In this document: one piece after another, positions 1-8,199 of the stretch
Numbering within the stretch: position 1 is the first letter of the stretch
How the letters are laid out: the number at the start of each line of letters is the position of its first letter
Source: JBKCUA01 sp046318675
Lineage (GTDB): Bacteria; Pseudomonadota; Alphaproteobacteria; JAJTHO01
Assembly: GCA_046318675.1 (NCBI GenBank)
Contig: JBKCUA010000013.1
Span: forward strand, 62,001 to 126,000
DNA length: 64,000 nucleotides
Direction: 5' to 3'
Translations under genes and position numbers: made by a program
The notes under the pieces: model-generated
Seen by the model: only the letters and a program-made list of their open reading frames with translations
Told to the model about the DNA's origin: nothing
Database searches by the model: none

Positions 1-401
1 TCGGCCAGCAGAACGGCAAACGGCTCATCCCCAATCAAATTACGCGCACACCAGACGGCATGACCGAGACCCAAAGCTTCCTGCTGACGGATATAGGCCA
101 CTTCTCCCGGTTGCGGGATACCTTTTATAAGGGTTTCCCACAATTCTTTTTTTCCACGCTTAAGTAAAGTATCCTGCAATTCATAAGAAAAATCAAAATG
201 ATCCTCAATAGCCGTCTTCCCACGCCCAGTAACAAAAATACACTCACGAATCCCTGCTGCCCAAGCTTCCTCTACGGCGTACTGAATAATAGGCTTATCC
301 ACCACAGGCAGCATTTCCTTAGGCAAGGCTTTAGTGGCAGGCAAAAAACGAGTTCCAAGCCCTCCAACAGGAAAAATAGCTTTTCGAACAATGCGGTACA
401 T
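1..401 (-). CDS. galU: UTP--glucose-1-phosphate uridylyltransferase (5' part, runs off the left edge)
   Basis: The reverse complement from 401 gives an open frame of 133 codons with no stop up to the window edge. The N-terminus carries the nucleotidyltransferase signature GGLGTRFLPATKALPKEML, followed by VVDKPIIQYAVEEA, typical of bacterial GalU. GalU makes UDP-glucose from UTP and glucose-1-phosphate in the cytoplasm, feeding LPS and exopolysaccharide synthesis. The ATG at 401 is preceded by a purine-rich AGGAGAAG ribosome binding site. The gene is divergent from rpsF. The C-terminal half lies outside the window, so intactness cannot be judged. Confidence 0.93.
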   Translation of the reverse strand, partial: MYRIVRKAIFPVGGLGTRFLPATKALPKEMLPVVDKPIIQYAVEEAWAAGIRECIFVTGRGKTAIEDHFDFSYELQDTLLKRGKKELWETLIKGIPQPGEVAYIRQQEALGLGHAVWCARNLIGDEPFAVLLA

Positions 402-539
402 AACTCATCTTCTCCTGAGACACGATACTCGTATCAGAGTTCTTGCTTTTTGACAAAAAAGCATTATAGACTTGTTTCCTTCGCTGGCAAGACCAGCTCC
501 GCCCGCGCCGTTGCGAGCGTGAACCGTGAGGAAAAAACG

Positions 540-977
540 ATGGCCTATTATGAGGTAACAGTACTGGCGAGACCAGAATTATCCGCCACCCAAGTTACGA
601 CTCTTCAACAAGAAATTGTCGATATTATAACCACTCAAAGTGGTACGGTCGCCAAACAAGAATACTGGGGTCTGCGCCTGCTTTCCTACCCCATTGGCAA
701 GGCTCGCCGCGCGCATTATCTGTACTTTGATATTGAAGTTGCCGCTGCTGGTCAGCACGAGTTGCGTCGCCTTCTAGGTCTTCATGAAAACATCATACGT
801 TCGCTGATTGTTTCGGTGCAGGCTTTGCAGAACGGACCATCGGCTGTCCTACTGGCTAAGCAGCGCGACGAGAACAAAGCGGCTGAAATAGAAGGTTTTG
901 AGGGCATTGATGGTGGGGATCAAGGATATCGTCCACGTCGTCCATCCGATGCCGATACCGACCTTCTCGACGCCTAA
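540..977 (+). CDS. rpsF: 30S ribosomal protein S6
   Basis: 145 residues starting MAYYEVTVLARPEL, with the S6 body (YWGLRLLSYPIGKARRAHY) and the tail after IIRSLIVSV that is long and acidic in alphaproteobacteria. S6 binds the 16S rRNA central domain together with S18. The open frame extends upstream to 198, but the ATG at 540 follows GTGAGGAAAAAAC and matches family N-termini, so the upstream part is not coding. It is first in rpsF-rpsR-DUF2232-rplI. The preceding roughly 140 bases between galU and rpsF should hold both promoters. Confidence 0.97.
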   Translation: MAYYEVTVLARPELSATQVTTLQQEIVDIITTQSGTVAKQEYWGLRLLSYPIGKARRAHYLYFDIEVAAAGQHELRRLLGLHENIIRSLIVSVQALQNGPSAVLLAKQRDENKAAEIEGFEGIDGGDQGYRPRRPSDADTDLLDA

Positions 978-998
978 CTATTGCCAAAAGGATTTTTT

Positions 999-1268
999 AT
1001 GTCTGAACCTCGCATACCTCACGCCACCGATAGTAATTCCGTCAATCGTAAGGTTTTTTTCCGCCGCAAAAAAACCTGTCCTTTTTCCAGTACGAATGCG
1101 CCAAAGATTGACTACAAAGATGTGCGCCTCCTGCAACGTTTTGTTACTGAGCGTGGCAAGATAATGCCAAGCCGCATTACGGCTGTTTCTACTGACAAGC
1201 AGCGTGCCTTGGCCTTAGCCATAAAGCGGGCTCGGTACTTAGCATTGATGCCTTACGTGGGCGCATAA
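999..1268 (+). CDS. rpsR: 30S ribosomal protein S18
   Basis: 89 residues. The core FFRRKKTCPFSS, then IDYKDVRLLQRFVTERGKI, then RALALAIKRARYLALMPY is characteristic of S18, which pairs with S6 on the 30S platform. The ATG at 999 lies after an AAAAGGA ribosome binding site, 21 bases after rpsF. The N-terminal 18 residues are a variable extension. The frame is open from 981, but only the 999 start has a good ribosome binding site. Confidence 0.97.
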   Translation: MSEPRIPHATDSNSVNRKVFFRRKKTCPFSSTNAPKIDYKDVRLLQRFVTERGKIMPSRITAVSTDKQRALALAIKRARYLALMPYVGA

Positions 1269-1276
1269 TCCCAACT

Positions 1277-2287
1277 GTGCTCAACTCCACTGCACCTGTT
1301 GATATTCGCGCTTTGTTGATGACCAAGCCTTGGCTGTCCGTGCTCCTTGCGGGAGTTCTGACCGCAGTACTTAGTGTTGGAATGGCATTACTACCCGTAC
1401 TGATGATATTTAGTATTCTGCCGTTATTGTTGATAGGTGTTTCTTTATCTTGGCAAGCAGCATTGTTGGCTGGTACTGTAGCTTGGGGCGTATATTCTGG
1501 ATTATTGTTTATTACACCAAATTCAATGGGTTTTACTCTTGACCAGGAACCAATATTATCCACAGGGACTTGGTATTTTCTACATCAAAACACGCTGTTC
1601 TTCTTATTGCGCATAGTGGTGCCTGCGGTTCTTCTTTGCTGGCTGCGAGTAAAGGCCAAAACTTTGGGTAAAAATATCGCTTGGTTGAACTTTCTATTCC
1701 TCCATGGAATCGTCGTTACGATAGTAGGCTCTTGGTTGCTAGCACCTGTACAAGAGCCGATAATTAAAGCCCTTAACGAAATATCTTTACGTCTTACTGA
1801 AGATAGTCAAGGAGCTTTGACTATTAATAAAAACCAGCTTGTGCTCCTAGCTAGTCTTATTTCCGGCTTTTCCGCAGCGGGCGGCTTTATAACTATCGCC
1901 CTAAATATGTGGATTACCAATTTGGTATGTCATAGATGCTTCTCTTGGCTGCGGATGCAACCTTTAACAGGCTTATCTTGTCTATTAGTCATCGTTGGTG
2001 CTTTTGCGGGAATAAAAACTCTAGATGATACTATTTTGACCACATCACTTTTGTATTATACTCGCAATCTAGGTATTTTTGCGGCTGCTCCGATCACGCT
2101 TCTCGGCTTTGGAGTATTTCAGGTTATTGCCGATCGATGGCAGCTACCCACCTTTTTACGTGTTGGCATAATCATGCTTTCATTATTTAGCCTTTATCCA
2201 TTAGTTTTCTTTTTCGCGCTGGGGTTTGTAGAACCATTACTTCCCCTGCGTGCACGTTTACATTCAGCGCACAGGAGAAATTCATAA
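1277..2287 (+). CDS. DUF2232 family multi-pass membrane protein
   Basis: Up to 336 residues with about eight hydrophobic helices spread over the whole length, for example ALLPVLMIFSILPLLLIG and FLLRIVVPAVLLCWL. A DUF2232-type membrane protein between rpsR and rplI is a standing feature of alphaproteobacterial S6 operons; its function is unknown. The start is unsure: GTG at 1277 is the longest reading, ATG at 1319 (MTKPWLSVLL) is an alternative, and neither has a strong ribosome binding site. The stop codon overlaps the rplI ATG by one base, so translation is probably coupled. Confidence 0.8.
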   Translation: MLNSTAPVDIRALLMTKPWLSVLLAGVLTAVLSVGMALLPVLMIFSILPLLLIGVSLSWQAALLAGTVAWGVYSGLLFITPNSMGFTLDQEPILSTGTWYFLHQNTLFFLLRIVVPAVLLCWLRVKAKTLGKNIAWLNFLFLHGIVVTIVGSWLLAPVQEPIIKALNEISLRLTEDSQGALTINKNQLVLLASLISGFSAAGGFITIALNMWITNLVCHRCFSWLRMQPLTGLSCLLVIVGAFAGIKTLDDTILTTSLLYYTRNLGIFAAAPITLLGFGVFQVIADRWQLPTFLRVGIIMLSLFSLYPLVFFFALGFVEPLLPLRARLHSAHRRNS

Positions 2288-2781
2288 TGCAAGTCATTCT
2301 TTTAGAAAGAGTTGAACATCTCGGGAATCTTGGTGATGTCGTAACCGTAAAACCAGGGTTTGCCCGCAATTTCTTATTGCCACAACGCAAAGCTCTACGA
2401 GCCACAGACAGCAATATAGCTGCTTTTGAAGCCCGCAAAGCTACACTTGCTGCTGACATGGCCAACCAACGTCGAGCCGCCGAGGCCGAAGCTCTTAAAA
2501 TAAAAGGTAAAAGTATTGTTCTTATCCGTCAAGCTGGCGAAAATGGTCAATTATTTGGTTCTGTGACCGCCCGGGATATTGCTGCTGGTCTCACTTCGGT
2601 TGGCTTTAAAATTAACCGTCAACAAGTACAAATAACCACTCCAGTAAAAGCTTTAGGAATCTATGATTTTCGTGTTCATCTGCACCCAGAAGTAACTGCT
2701 ACTATTAAAGTGAACGTGGCCAAGTCTGAGGACGAAGCCCAAGCTCAAGCTGCGGTGCAGGATACTGGGGTTGCCGCTTAA
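2287..2781 (+). CDS. rplI: 50S ribosomal protein L9
   Basis: 164 residues. The N-terminal domain MQVILLERVEHLGNLGDVVTVKPGFARNFL carries the L9 signature, followed by the long connecting helix (residues about 40-75) and a C-terminal domain rich in Ala/Glu. L9 binds the base of the L1 stalk on the 50S subunit. The ATG overlaps the DUF2232 stop. The C-terminus is slightly extended (AQAQAAVQDTG), as in many alphaproteobacteria. The last 4 bases overlap the convergent PIN-toxin gene. Confidence 0.97.
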   Translation: MQVILLERVEHLGNLGDVVTVKPGFARNFLLPQRKALRATDSNIAAFEARKATLAADMANQRRAAEAEALKIKGKSIVLIRQAGENGQLFGSVTARDIAAGLTSVGFKINRQQVQITTPVKALGIYDFRVHLHPEVTATIKVNVAKSEDEAQAQAAVQDTGVAA

Positions 2782-3215
2782 GAGAGTAGTTTTTCGTCGC
2801 GCCAGCATAAAATTTCCAGATCGGGAAAATGACCAAAAAATCCTTCAGGATTAGCAGTCACTAAGGTTAGGTCATGATGCAAAGCGGTAGCACCGGTGAT
2901 AATGTCCAATACCGAAAGACAATGACCGTGATCATTGAGATACCCACGCAAAAGCCCTGCTGCATTGGCAATATCTACTGTAACTGGCAATAACTGCACC
3001 TGACGGCGCCACGCCTGATACATTGTACGTCCATCCTGCAATCTAGAACCAACGCGGGCAAAACCGTATTCTATTTCCATGTCGCTGAGCACTGATAGAG
3101 CTATATGCGCTGCGGAAGTTGCACGCATGGCAATAAGAGTACCCTTTTCTCCACGTAAAAAATCCACCACTGTAGCAGTATCTAATAAATACACTGGACG
3201 AGAAAGGGGGGTCAT
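2778..3215 (-). CDS. PIN-domain ribonuclease, VapC-like toxin
   Basis: 145 residues with the PIN layout: an N-terminal strand ending in Asp12 (VYLLDTATVVDFLRG), an acidic E47/E49 pair before G51, and D104 in SVLDIITGATALHHD, followed by LTLVTANPEGF. These match the acidic metal-binding residues of VapC RNases, though the fourth position is Asn (N122), as in many homologues. The gene follows the ribbon-helix-helix antitoxin gene with a 4-base ATGA overlap, the usual toxin-antitoxin arrangement. Target RNA unknown. It converges on rplI with a 4-base overlap. Looks intact. Confidence 0.85.
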   Translation of the reverse strand: MTPLSRPVYLLDTATVVDFLRGEKGTLIAMRATSAAHIALSVLSDMEIEYGFARVGSRLQDGRTMYQAWRRQVQLLPVTVDIANAAGLLRGYLNDHGHCLSVLDIITGATALHHDLTLVTANPEGFFGHFPDLEILCWRDEKLLS

Positions 3216-3430
3216 CCTCGCCGCAACTCCTCAAGGGTTGGAAAAACACTGCTACCCTGATAATGTATGATACTATCAGACCAACGCGCCGAGGGATCCT
3301 CCAGCCGACGCTGCTGTAACCATAGCGTCACAGCAGCCCGAATAGCATGATTTCGCCTCAAGCCAGCTGCTTTAGCCTCCGTTTCCAAAGATTTTAATAA
3401 ATCCGGCTCAAGATAAACAGAAAAATTCAT
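3212..3430 (-). CDS. Ribbon-helix-helix antitoxin of the VapC-like toxin
   Basis: 72 residues. The start MNFSVYLEPDLLKSLE followed by LRRNHAIRAAVTLWL is a ribbon-helix-helix (CopG/MetJ-type) DNA-binding fold; the remaining residues (YQGSSVFPTLEELRRG) are a likely toxin-wrapping tail. Family knowledge: such proteins bind their own promoter and neutralise the PIN partner. First gene of the two-gene operon. AT-rich DNA with the palindromic string TTATAACATAAC lies just upstream of the start (3431-3450), a plausible operator. Confidence 0.82.
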   Translation of the reverse strand: MNFSVYLEPDLLKSLETEAKAAGLRRNHAIRAAVTLWLQQRRLEDPSARWSDSIIHYQGSSVFPTLEELRRG

Positions 3431-3624
3431 GTGTTACATTATAACATAACAACTTATACGTGCAACAAGAAAAGCTATATTATAGCAGCTCACCCCCACA
3501 TAATTTATATATACCCTTCTCACCTGAAGATTTGATAGTGGTAAAAAGATCACAGTAGCCATATTTTTGTGGCAGGAGTTTTTTTAAGGGTGCATTTTTC
3601 AACTAGTGAATTTATAGCTGCGCT

Positions 3625-3817
3625 ATGAAATTTTTGCTAAGTAACTATGAACGCAGCGAATTGCTGTTGCAGCACAAGAGAGAGCGGGACAGTCACGTTG
3701 CCGATCGGATAAAAGCGGTGCTTTTAGAAGACGAAGGTTGGCGTGAAGATGAGATTGCTCGGGCGTTGTTTTTGAGCCATGAAGGCGTGCGTCAGCATAT
3801 AAATGATTATATGGAAA
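3625..3817 (+). pseudogene. IS630-type transposase, N-terminal fragment
   Basis: The frame from 3625 encodes a helix-turn-helix unit, with RERDSHVADRIKAVLL then EIARALFLSHEGVRQHINDY, resembling the N-terminal DNA-binding part of IS630-family transposases. The DDE catalytic part is absent: the frame runs into the left inverted repeat of the IS4-type element at 3818 and stops at 3864. No remainder is visible on the far side, where only about 20 bases separate the element from ybgC, so a deletion probably accompanied or followed insertion. A small stand-alone HTH protein is possible but less likely. Confidence 0.6.
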
Positions 3818-3963
3818 CACTAGCGTCCGGTTCGCCGAGCAAAATTTTCAAAAATACTATTTAATAACAATAATATAAATCATATTTTTTCTGGTGTCGA
3901 TTTGAATTCTGGTTGAAGAGTCCGGCGGGTAGCATGTCCGATTTTTTGAATCGGAGAGATACC

Positions 3964-5271
3964 ATGCATGCTGGTCGGACGCTTTTTTCGCAAGTGATGC
4001 ATTTTGCTCCATGGACAAGTTTTGAGCGGATTGTTAAGCGATATGATGGGGATGCGCGGGTGCGAACGTTGCGGAGCAGCGAGCATTTTCGGGTATTGGC
4101 GTTTGCGCAGCTGACGTACCGCGAGAGTTTGCGGGATATTGAGGCGTGCCTTGGGGCGCAGCCGGAGAAACTGTACAGCATGAGCCTGCGCCAACCGGTG
4201 GCGCGAACAACGTTGGCCGAAGCGAACGATCGGCGTAACTGGCTGATTTGGCATGATTTAGCGACGGTGTTGATTCTCCGGGCACGGCAGTTGTACGCGA
4301 AGGATGCGCTGGATGTGGAGCTGGACAACACGGTTTATGCCCTCGACAGCACAACCATTGATCTATGTTTATCATTGTTTTCATAGGCGGATTTTCGCAC
4401 CACAAAAGCCGCAGTCAAGCTGCATACGTTACTGGATTTACGCGGGGCTATCCCCAGCTTCATCCATGTTTCTATAGCGCGTTGCGTAATTAGCGGTAGA
4501 CATTGATAAAGTCTTCATCGCGCTATAAGTTATTTTTGTTCGGCCATTAGGCCGCGGCACTTTGTGCCGTGCGCTGGTTGAAAATATACTTTTCATTGTG
4601 CAACCAGCTATACAGGAAAAATTGGCGATGCCCCAGCACTGGATATGATTACTATCGAGGCCGGGGCTATCTATGTGATGGATCGTGGATACGTAGACTT
4701 TACAAGGCTGTATGCCATCACCACCGCCGGGGCTTTTTTGGTCACCCGCACAAAATCCAACATGGACTATCACCGCGTGTATTCTTGTGACGCCGATAAA
4801 GACGCGGGCATTATCTGCGATCAAGTCATTGCTTTAGATGGTTTTTCTTCTCAGAAAAACTACCCGCAACACCTGCGCCGCGTCCGCTTTTGCGATCCGG
4901 AAACTGGCAAAGAACTTGTTTTCCTGACCAATAATTTTCTCCTGCCAGCCACCACTATCGCTGCGCTGTACAAACAACGCTGGAAAGTTGAATTATTTTT
5001 CAAAAGGATAAAACAAAACCTCCGCATCAAGCATTTCTACGGCACCTCCGAAAACGCTGTCAAAACCCAAATCTGGACAGCCGTTTGCACCTACGTCCTC
5101 GCCGCCATTATCAAAAAAGAGCGCAACCTGGACATCTCCCTCTACACTTTTCTACAGATTCTCTCTGTTCACTCCTTCGAAAAAATCGAGCTTTCCTGCT
5201 TCTTTCAGCATGCACATCCCACTCCAGAACACCAGTCAATCGGTAAACAATTGACTTTGTTCGATCTTTAA
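3964..5271 (+). pseudogene. IS4-family transposase (DUF4372 + DDE), disrupted
   Basis: One frame runs from ATG 3964 (ribosome binding site GGAGAG) to TAA 5271 but is broken twice. A TAG at 4384-4386 replaces an expected Trp codon (context LSLF-S-stop-ADF). A 138-base in-frame insertion at 4474-4611 then brings more stops. Recognisable pieces are the N-terminal DUF4372-like part (LFSQVMHFAPWTSFERIV), first catalytic Asp (YALDSTTID), second (YVMDRGYVDF), and the YKQRWKVELFFKRIKQNL segment with the catalytic Glu. The product would be about 390 residues if repaired. ORFs 3913-4386 and 4645-5271 are the two halves. Confidence 0.82.
4474..4611. repeat. 138-base hairpin-rich insertion inside the transposase
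   Basis: The transposase reading frame reads ...FIHVS up to 4473 and resumes with TGKIGDAPALD at 4612, so 4474-4611 is an in-frame insertion of 46 codons. It has TATAGC/GCTATA at its borders (4473-4478 and 4607-4612). Internal stems are ATAGCGCG (4474-4481) with CGCGCTAT (4519-4526), CGGCAC (4555-4560) with GTGCCG (4564-4569), and GCTGGTTG (4573-4580) with CAACCAGC (4601-4608). It looks like a small non-autonomous palindromic element. No second copy was recognised in the window. Confidence 0.6.
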
Positions 5272-5304
5272 CCAGACGCTAGTGACCTTTCTAGCAGTTC
5301 TATT

Positions 5305-5745
5305 TTATTCTGTCAGGTGGTAAGGCAAATTATGTGGGGTTGCGGGTAAATGGACTTGTAGGGATTGCGGTATGCGCTGGGGGGTGCCGTGTACAGTAAG
5401 GCAGGCTAGTGTAATGATTATATCTACAAGCAGCGATTCATCATGAAAGATTTTTTGAACTATTTTTAAGCGCACACCTGTGTTATCAATAATCTGGGTT
5501 TGAATAGCAAGGATATGACTAAGCCTTGCGGGCTTAATAAACTTAACTTCCATGCGTTGAACGGCAAAAATAATACCCTTTTCCCAAAGTACCGCATTGG
5601 AAAACCCAGAAGTATCTTCTAACCACGCCGCTCTAGCTCGCTCGGCAAATTCCAAATACCGTGTATAGTACACGACACCGCCGGCATCGGTATCAGCAAA
5701 GGCCACCGTCCAAGGAAAAACATGGGGCGATAAAGAGCATTCCAT
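5305..5745 (-). CDS. ybgC: YbgC-family acyl-CoA thioesterase (4HBT hot-dog fold)
   Basis: 146 residues from ATG 5745, starting MECSLSPHVFPW. The motif FADTDAGGVVYYTRYLEFAERARAAWLE contains the conserved Asp of 4-hydroxybenzoyl-CoA-thioesterase-like enzymes, and VKFIKPARL is also family-typical. YbgC hydrolyses short acyl-CoA/acyl-ACP esters and is usually encoded beside tol-pal; here it directly follows hemB (two bases between hemB stop and this start), so the tol genes are elsewhere. The frame extends 28 codons further upstream inside hemB, but the family N-terminus begins at 5745. Confidence 0.85.
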   Translation of the reverse strand: MECSLSPHVFPWTVAFADTDAGGVVYYTRYLEFAERARAAWLEDTSGFSNAVLWEKGIIFAVQRMEVKFIKPARLSHILAIQTQIIDNTGVRLKIVQKIFHDESLLVDIIITLACLTVHGTPQRIPQSLQVHLPATPHNLPYHLTE

Positions 5746-5747
5746 TA

Positions 5748-6764
5748 CTAAGACAATTTTGCCAGAGCTTTTGCCGCCGTCAAGGCATCGTAGGTGATGA
5801 TACCACTGGCTCCTGCACGACGACAGCATAAAAGCTGTTCCATTAAAACGGGTAAGAACTCAATGGAATATGTAGCCGCTGCGGCGTGGAGCATAGCGGC
5901 TTCACCACTCACAATATAGGAAAGCAAGGGTACCGATGTGTGCATGGATAGTCGTTGGACAATATCAAGATACGCAAGACCAGGCTTTATAATGAGCGCG
6001 TCAGCACCTTCTTGAATATCTGTTTTGGCTTCAGCGATAGCTTCCTTGGCGTTCCCAATAGGAAGTTGATAGCTTTTTTTGTCCGTTAAGATTCCATTTA
6101 ATGGGGTAGCCCCTACTGCGTTGCGAAATGGGGTATAGAGATGGCTGGCAAATTTGGCGGCATAACTGATGAGCAATGTCTCACCATATCCTGCTGCTTC
6201 TAGGGCGTGGCGAATGGCGAGAACCCTACCATCCAGCATATCTGAAGGAGCCACTGCACTTGCGCCCGCTTGAGTATATAGAACCGCTTGCCTTGATAAA
6301 ATCTCCACCGTAGCATCATTGGCGATTCTGCCATGGTTTAGAAGACCATCGTGACCATGATCGGTGTACGGATCAAGGGCTATATCGGCAATAAGACCAA
6401 GGTTTGGACATTCATTTCTAACAATCTGCAATGCCCTGCATAACAATCCATCAGGATTCAGTGCCTCTCTAGCTTCTGGACTTTTTCGCGTTGTTGGAAC
6501 AACAGGAAATAAGGCTAAAGCAGCAATACCAACATTAGCAGCCTGGCGGCTGATATCCTTCAATCCATGCAACGAATATCGTATAGTATCGGGAGTACCA
6601 GCAATCGTGGTATTTTCGGGCTCTTCATGTAAAAAAACAGGCAAAATCAAATGTTGAGGTAGAATATAGGTCTCTGCAAATAAATCGCGCCGCCAATCTT
6701 CCAGCCTCTGACGACGTTGTCGTTGAAATAAAAAAGACGTCAATGAATGAAAACCCTGCACCAA
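5748..6764 (-). CDS. hemB: Delta-aminolevulinic acid dehydratase (porphobilinogen synthase)
   Basis: 338 residues. It condenses two 5-aminolevulinate molecules to porphobilinogen in haem synthesis. Active-site Schiff-base lysines are K204 (SYAAKFASHLYTPFR) and K260 (ALIIKPGLAYLD). The metal loop reads DIALDPYTDHGHDGL, Asp-based and lacking the CxC...C zinc cluster, which is the Mg-dependent type common in alphaproteobacteria. The likely start is TTG at 6764 (or GTG at 6761) preceded by GGGGGAAA; no ATG fits. ybgC follows immediately. The 141 bases upstream to atpF (6765-6905) are AT-rich and contain no gene. Confidence 0.95.
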   Translation of the reverse strand: MVQGFHSLTSFLFQRQRRQRLEDWRRDLFAETYILPQHLILPVFLHEEPENTTIAGTPDTIRYSLHGLKDISRQAANVGIAALALFPVVPTTRKSPEAREALNPDGLLCRALQIVRNECPNLGLIADIALDPYTDHGHDGLLNHGRIANDATVEILSRQAVLYTQAGASAVAPSDMLDGRVLAIRHALEAAGYGETLLISYAAKFASHLYTPFRNAVGATPLNGILTDKKSYQLPIGNAKEAIAEAKTDIQEGADALIIKPGLAYLDIVQRLSMHTSVPLLSYIVSGEAAMLHAAAATYSIEFLPVLMEQLLCCRRAGASGIITYDALTAAKALAKLS

Positions 6765-6905
6765 AATATTTCCCCCGTGAACTATTGAGTGCCATGATTG
6801 CGGACCCCCCTATAACCTTATTTTTATTAGTTAATTACACTATCTAGGACAGCCCAAAAAATTATTTTAACAAATACTTTTATTATTTATTGTGGAAATT
6901 TGGTC

Positions 6906-7454
6906 TTACCCTACACTCTTAAACCCCCCATCCGCCTGTACTGCCTGTTGCACCGCCACGAGGGCAGGGGTAAGATCAACACTGCCAGCCTGTAGCCGCT
7001 GGGTGAGCGCGTGTTCGGCGGCCTTGATGGTGACGTCGACTACCTGCTGGCGAAATTCGTAGTGAATGAGGGTTTCGGTGAGGGCGATTTTATCGGCTAG
7101 GGCTTGGCGACGTTCTTCGCTATCGCGTTGGAGATCGGCGAGAGCCTGGGCGCGGTAGCTATCGGCTTCGGCTTTGGCACGGGCAATGATATCGGCAGCT
7201 TCGGCTTCGGCGTTGTGGAGGCGCTGCTGGGAAGAGTGTTCAAGGCGTTCGGCTTCCTCCCGTAAGCGGCAAGCTTCGGTTAGCTCGCGAACGGCATCTT
7301 CTTGATAATTTTTAATGCCATTAGCGATTTTACCCTTTAAGGCACGGCCTGCAAACACTAGAAATAAGATAAAAGCTGCCAAATAAACCAGTTTGACATC
7401 AAGCCAGCCAATGTGATGTGCGGCTTCGGCGGCAGCCGTGTGCATATTGCTCAT
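6906..7454 (-). CDS. atpF: ATP synthase F0 subunit b
   Basis: 182 residues: a short N-terminus, one membrane helix (about residues 22-37, VYLAAFILFLVFAGRAL), then a long charged, Ala/Glu-rich right-handed coiled coil, as in the peripheral stalk. Last gene of the F0 operon. It overlaps the b' gene by 4 bases (ATGA). The pairing of b with b' is the photosynthetic-bacterium/alphaproteobacterial arrangement, where the two form a heterodimer. The F1 genes are not in the window, so F0 and F1 are in separate operons, as in Rhodospirillum. Confidence 0.93.
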   Translation of the reverse strand: MSNMHTAAAEAAHHIGWLDVKLVYLAAFILFLVFAGRALKGKIANGIKNYQEDAVRELTEACRLREEAERLEHSSQQRLHNAEAEAADIIARAKAEADSYRAQALADLQRDSEERRQALADKIALTETLIHYEFRQQVVDVTIKAAEHALTQRLQAGSVDLTPALVAVQQAVQADGGFKSVG

Positions 7455-7939
7455 GCTGCTTTTCCGTGTAAAACTTTGGCTACGAGAGCCTTGGGATTTT
7501 CTAGAGAGGCAGGAGTAATCTTGCTGTAAGCCGTAGGAAGGAGCACCGCCGTAGCTCGTTCCACCTCGGCCAAGGCTTGAGTACGGAGGCGAGCGATACG
7601 CCGGGCAGCGTCTTCGGATTGGGCTAATAAATCCTGCCGCAATTCAGCTTGTTGCGCAGCAATAGCCTTGGTCACATCGGCGCGAATGCCGTCAATCAGA
7701 GCGCGGGATTCAACCCGAGCCTTAAGCTCGCTCTGACGCACAGCAGCGACGGCAACTTCGGCGGCACGTTGAGCGTGTTGTGCGGCGTGCAGATCGGCTT
7801 TGATGGCGCGTTCACGAAACGCCAGTGCCGCCTCCACTCTGGGCAGCAGCACAAACGTCACCAACACAACCAGCAGGGAAAAGCACACCGCCAACCAGAA
7901 TAACTGGCTGGCGAAGGAGGCCGGATCAAATTGCGGCAT
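7451..7939 (-). CDS. atpX: ATP synthase F0 subunit b'
   Basis: 162 residues. The N-terminus MPQFDPASFASQLFWLAVCFSLL with the following VVLVTFVLLPRVE is the typical b' membrane anchor. The rest is a charged coiled coil (residues about 40-145) ending in a short amphipathic part. It lies between atpE and atpF and is cotranscribed with them. Together with b it forms the stator that holds F1 against rotation. The symbol differs between organisms (atpX, atpG, atpF2). Confidence 0.93.
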   Translation of the reverse strand: MPQFDPASFASQLFWLAVCFSLLVVLVTFVLLPRVEAALAFRERAIKADLHAAQHAQRAAEVAVAAVRQSELKARVESRALIDGIRADVTKAIAAQQAELRQDLLAQSEDAARRIARLRTQALAEVERATAVLLPTAYSKITPASLENPKALVAKVLHGKAA

Positions 7940-7948
7940 ATAGATTTC

Positions 7949-8173
7949 TTACAGCGTGATAAGCATAATGGCAATAAGGAGAGCAAACAGAGCCACGGCT
8001 TCAGTGACAGCCATGCCAACGAAGGTCATTCCCTTGAACTTTGGCTCCGCGCTTGGGTTGCGGGCAGTGGAGGTGATGTAGGCCGAGAAGATATTGCCAA
8101 GTCCAATGCCGACACCAAACACGCCAAGCATTGCAATTCCAGCGCCAAGGAGCTTTGCTGCTGCTGGTTCCAT
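7949..8173 (-). CDS. atpE: ATP synthase F0 subunit c
   Basis: 74 residues in two membrane helices. Helix 1 carries the Gly-rich ring-packing motif (GVFGVGIGLGNIFSA); the polar loop is TARNPSAEPK; helix 2 contains the ion-binding carboxylate Glu58 in GMAVTEAVALFALLI. No Na-type ligand set is evident, so a proton-translocating ring is likely (inference). Located between atpB and atpX. The composition is strongly hydrophobic, and the length is normal. Confidence 0.96.
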   Translation of the reverse strand: MEPAAAKLLGAGIAMLGVFGVGIGLGNIFSAYITSTARNPSAEPKFKGMTFVGMAVTEAVALFALLIAIMLITL

Positions 8174-8199
8174 GATAATATAATTCCTTTCGTTAGTGG

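Larger units (their letters stand above)
3818..5284 (+). mobile_element. Decayed IS4-family insertion sequence
   Basis: The ends are 15-base imperfect inverted repeats: CACTAGCGTCCGGTT at 3818 and AACCAGACGCTAGTG ending at 5284 (one mismatch). They enclose a broken IS4-type (DUF4372 plus DDE) transposase reading frame. Total length is 1467 bases, of which 138 are a secondary insertion, giving an ancestral element of about 1.33 kb. I see no target-site duplication in the immediate flanks (left ...ATATGGAAA, right ACCTTTCTAG), which fits later deletion of a flank. The element is non-autonomous as it stands. Confidence 0.8.

Noticed and set aside
5285..5304. Remainder of the IS630-type gene beyond the IS4 element
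   Set aside because: Only 20 bases lie between the element and the ybgC stop, without similarity to the fragment's continuation.
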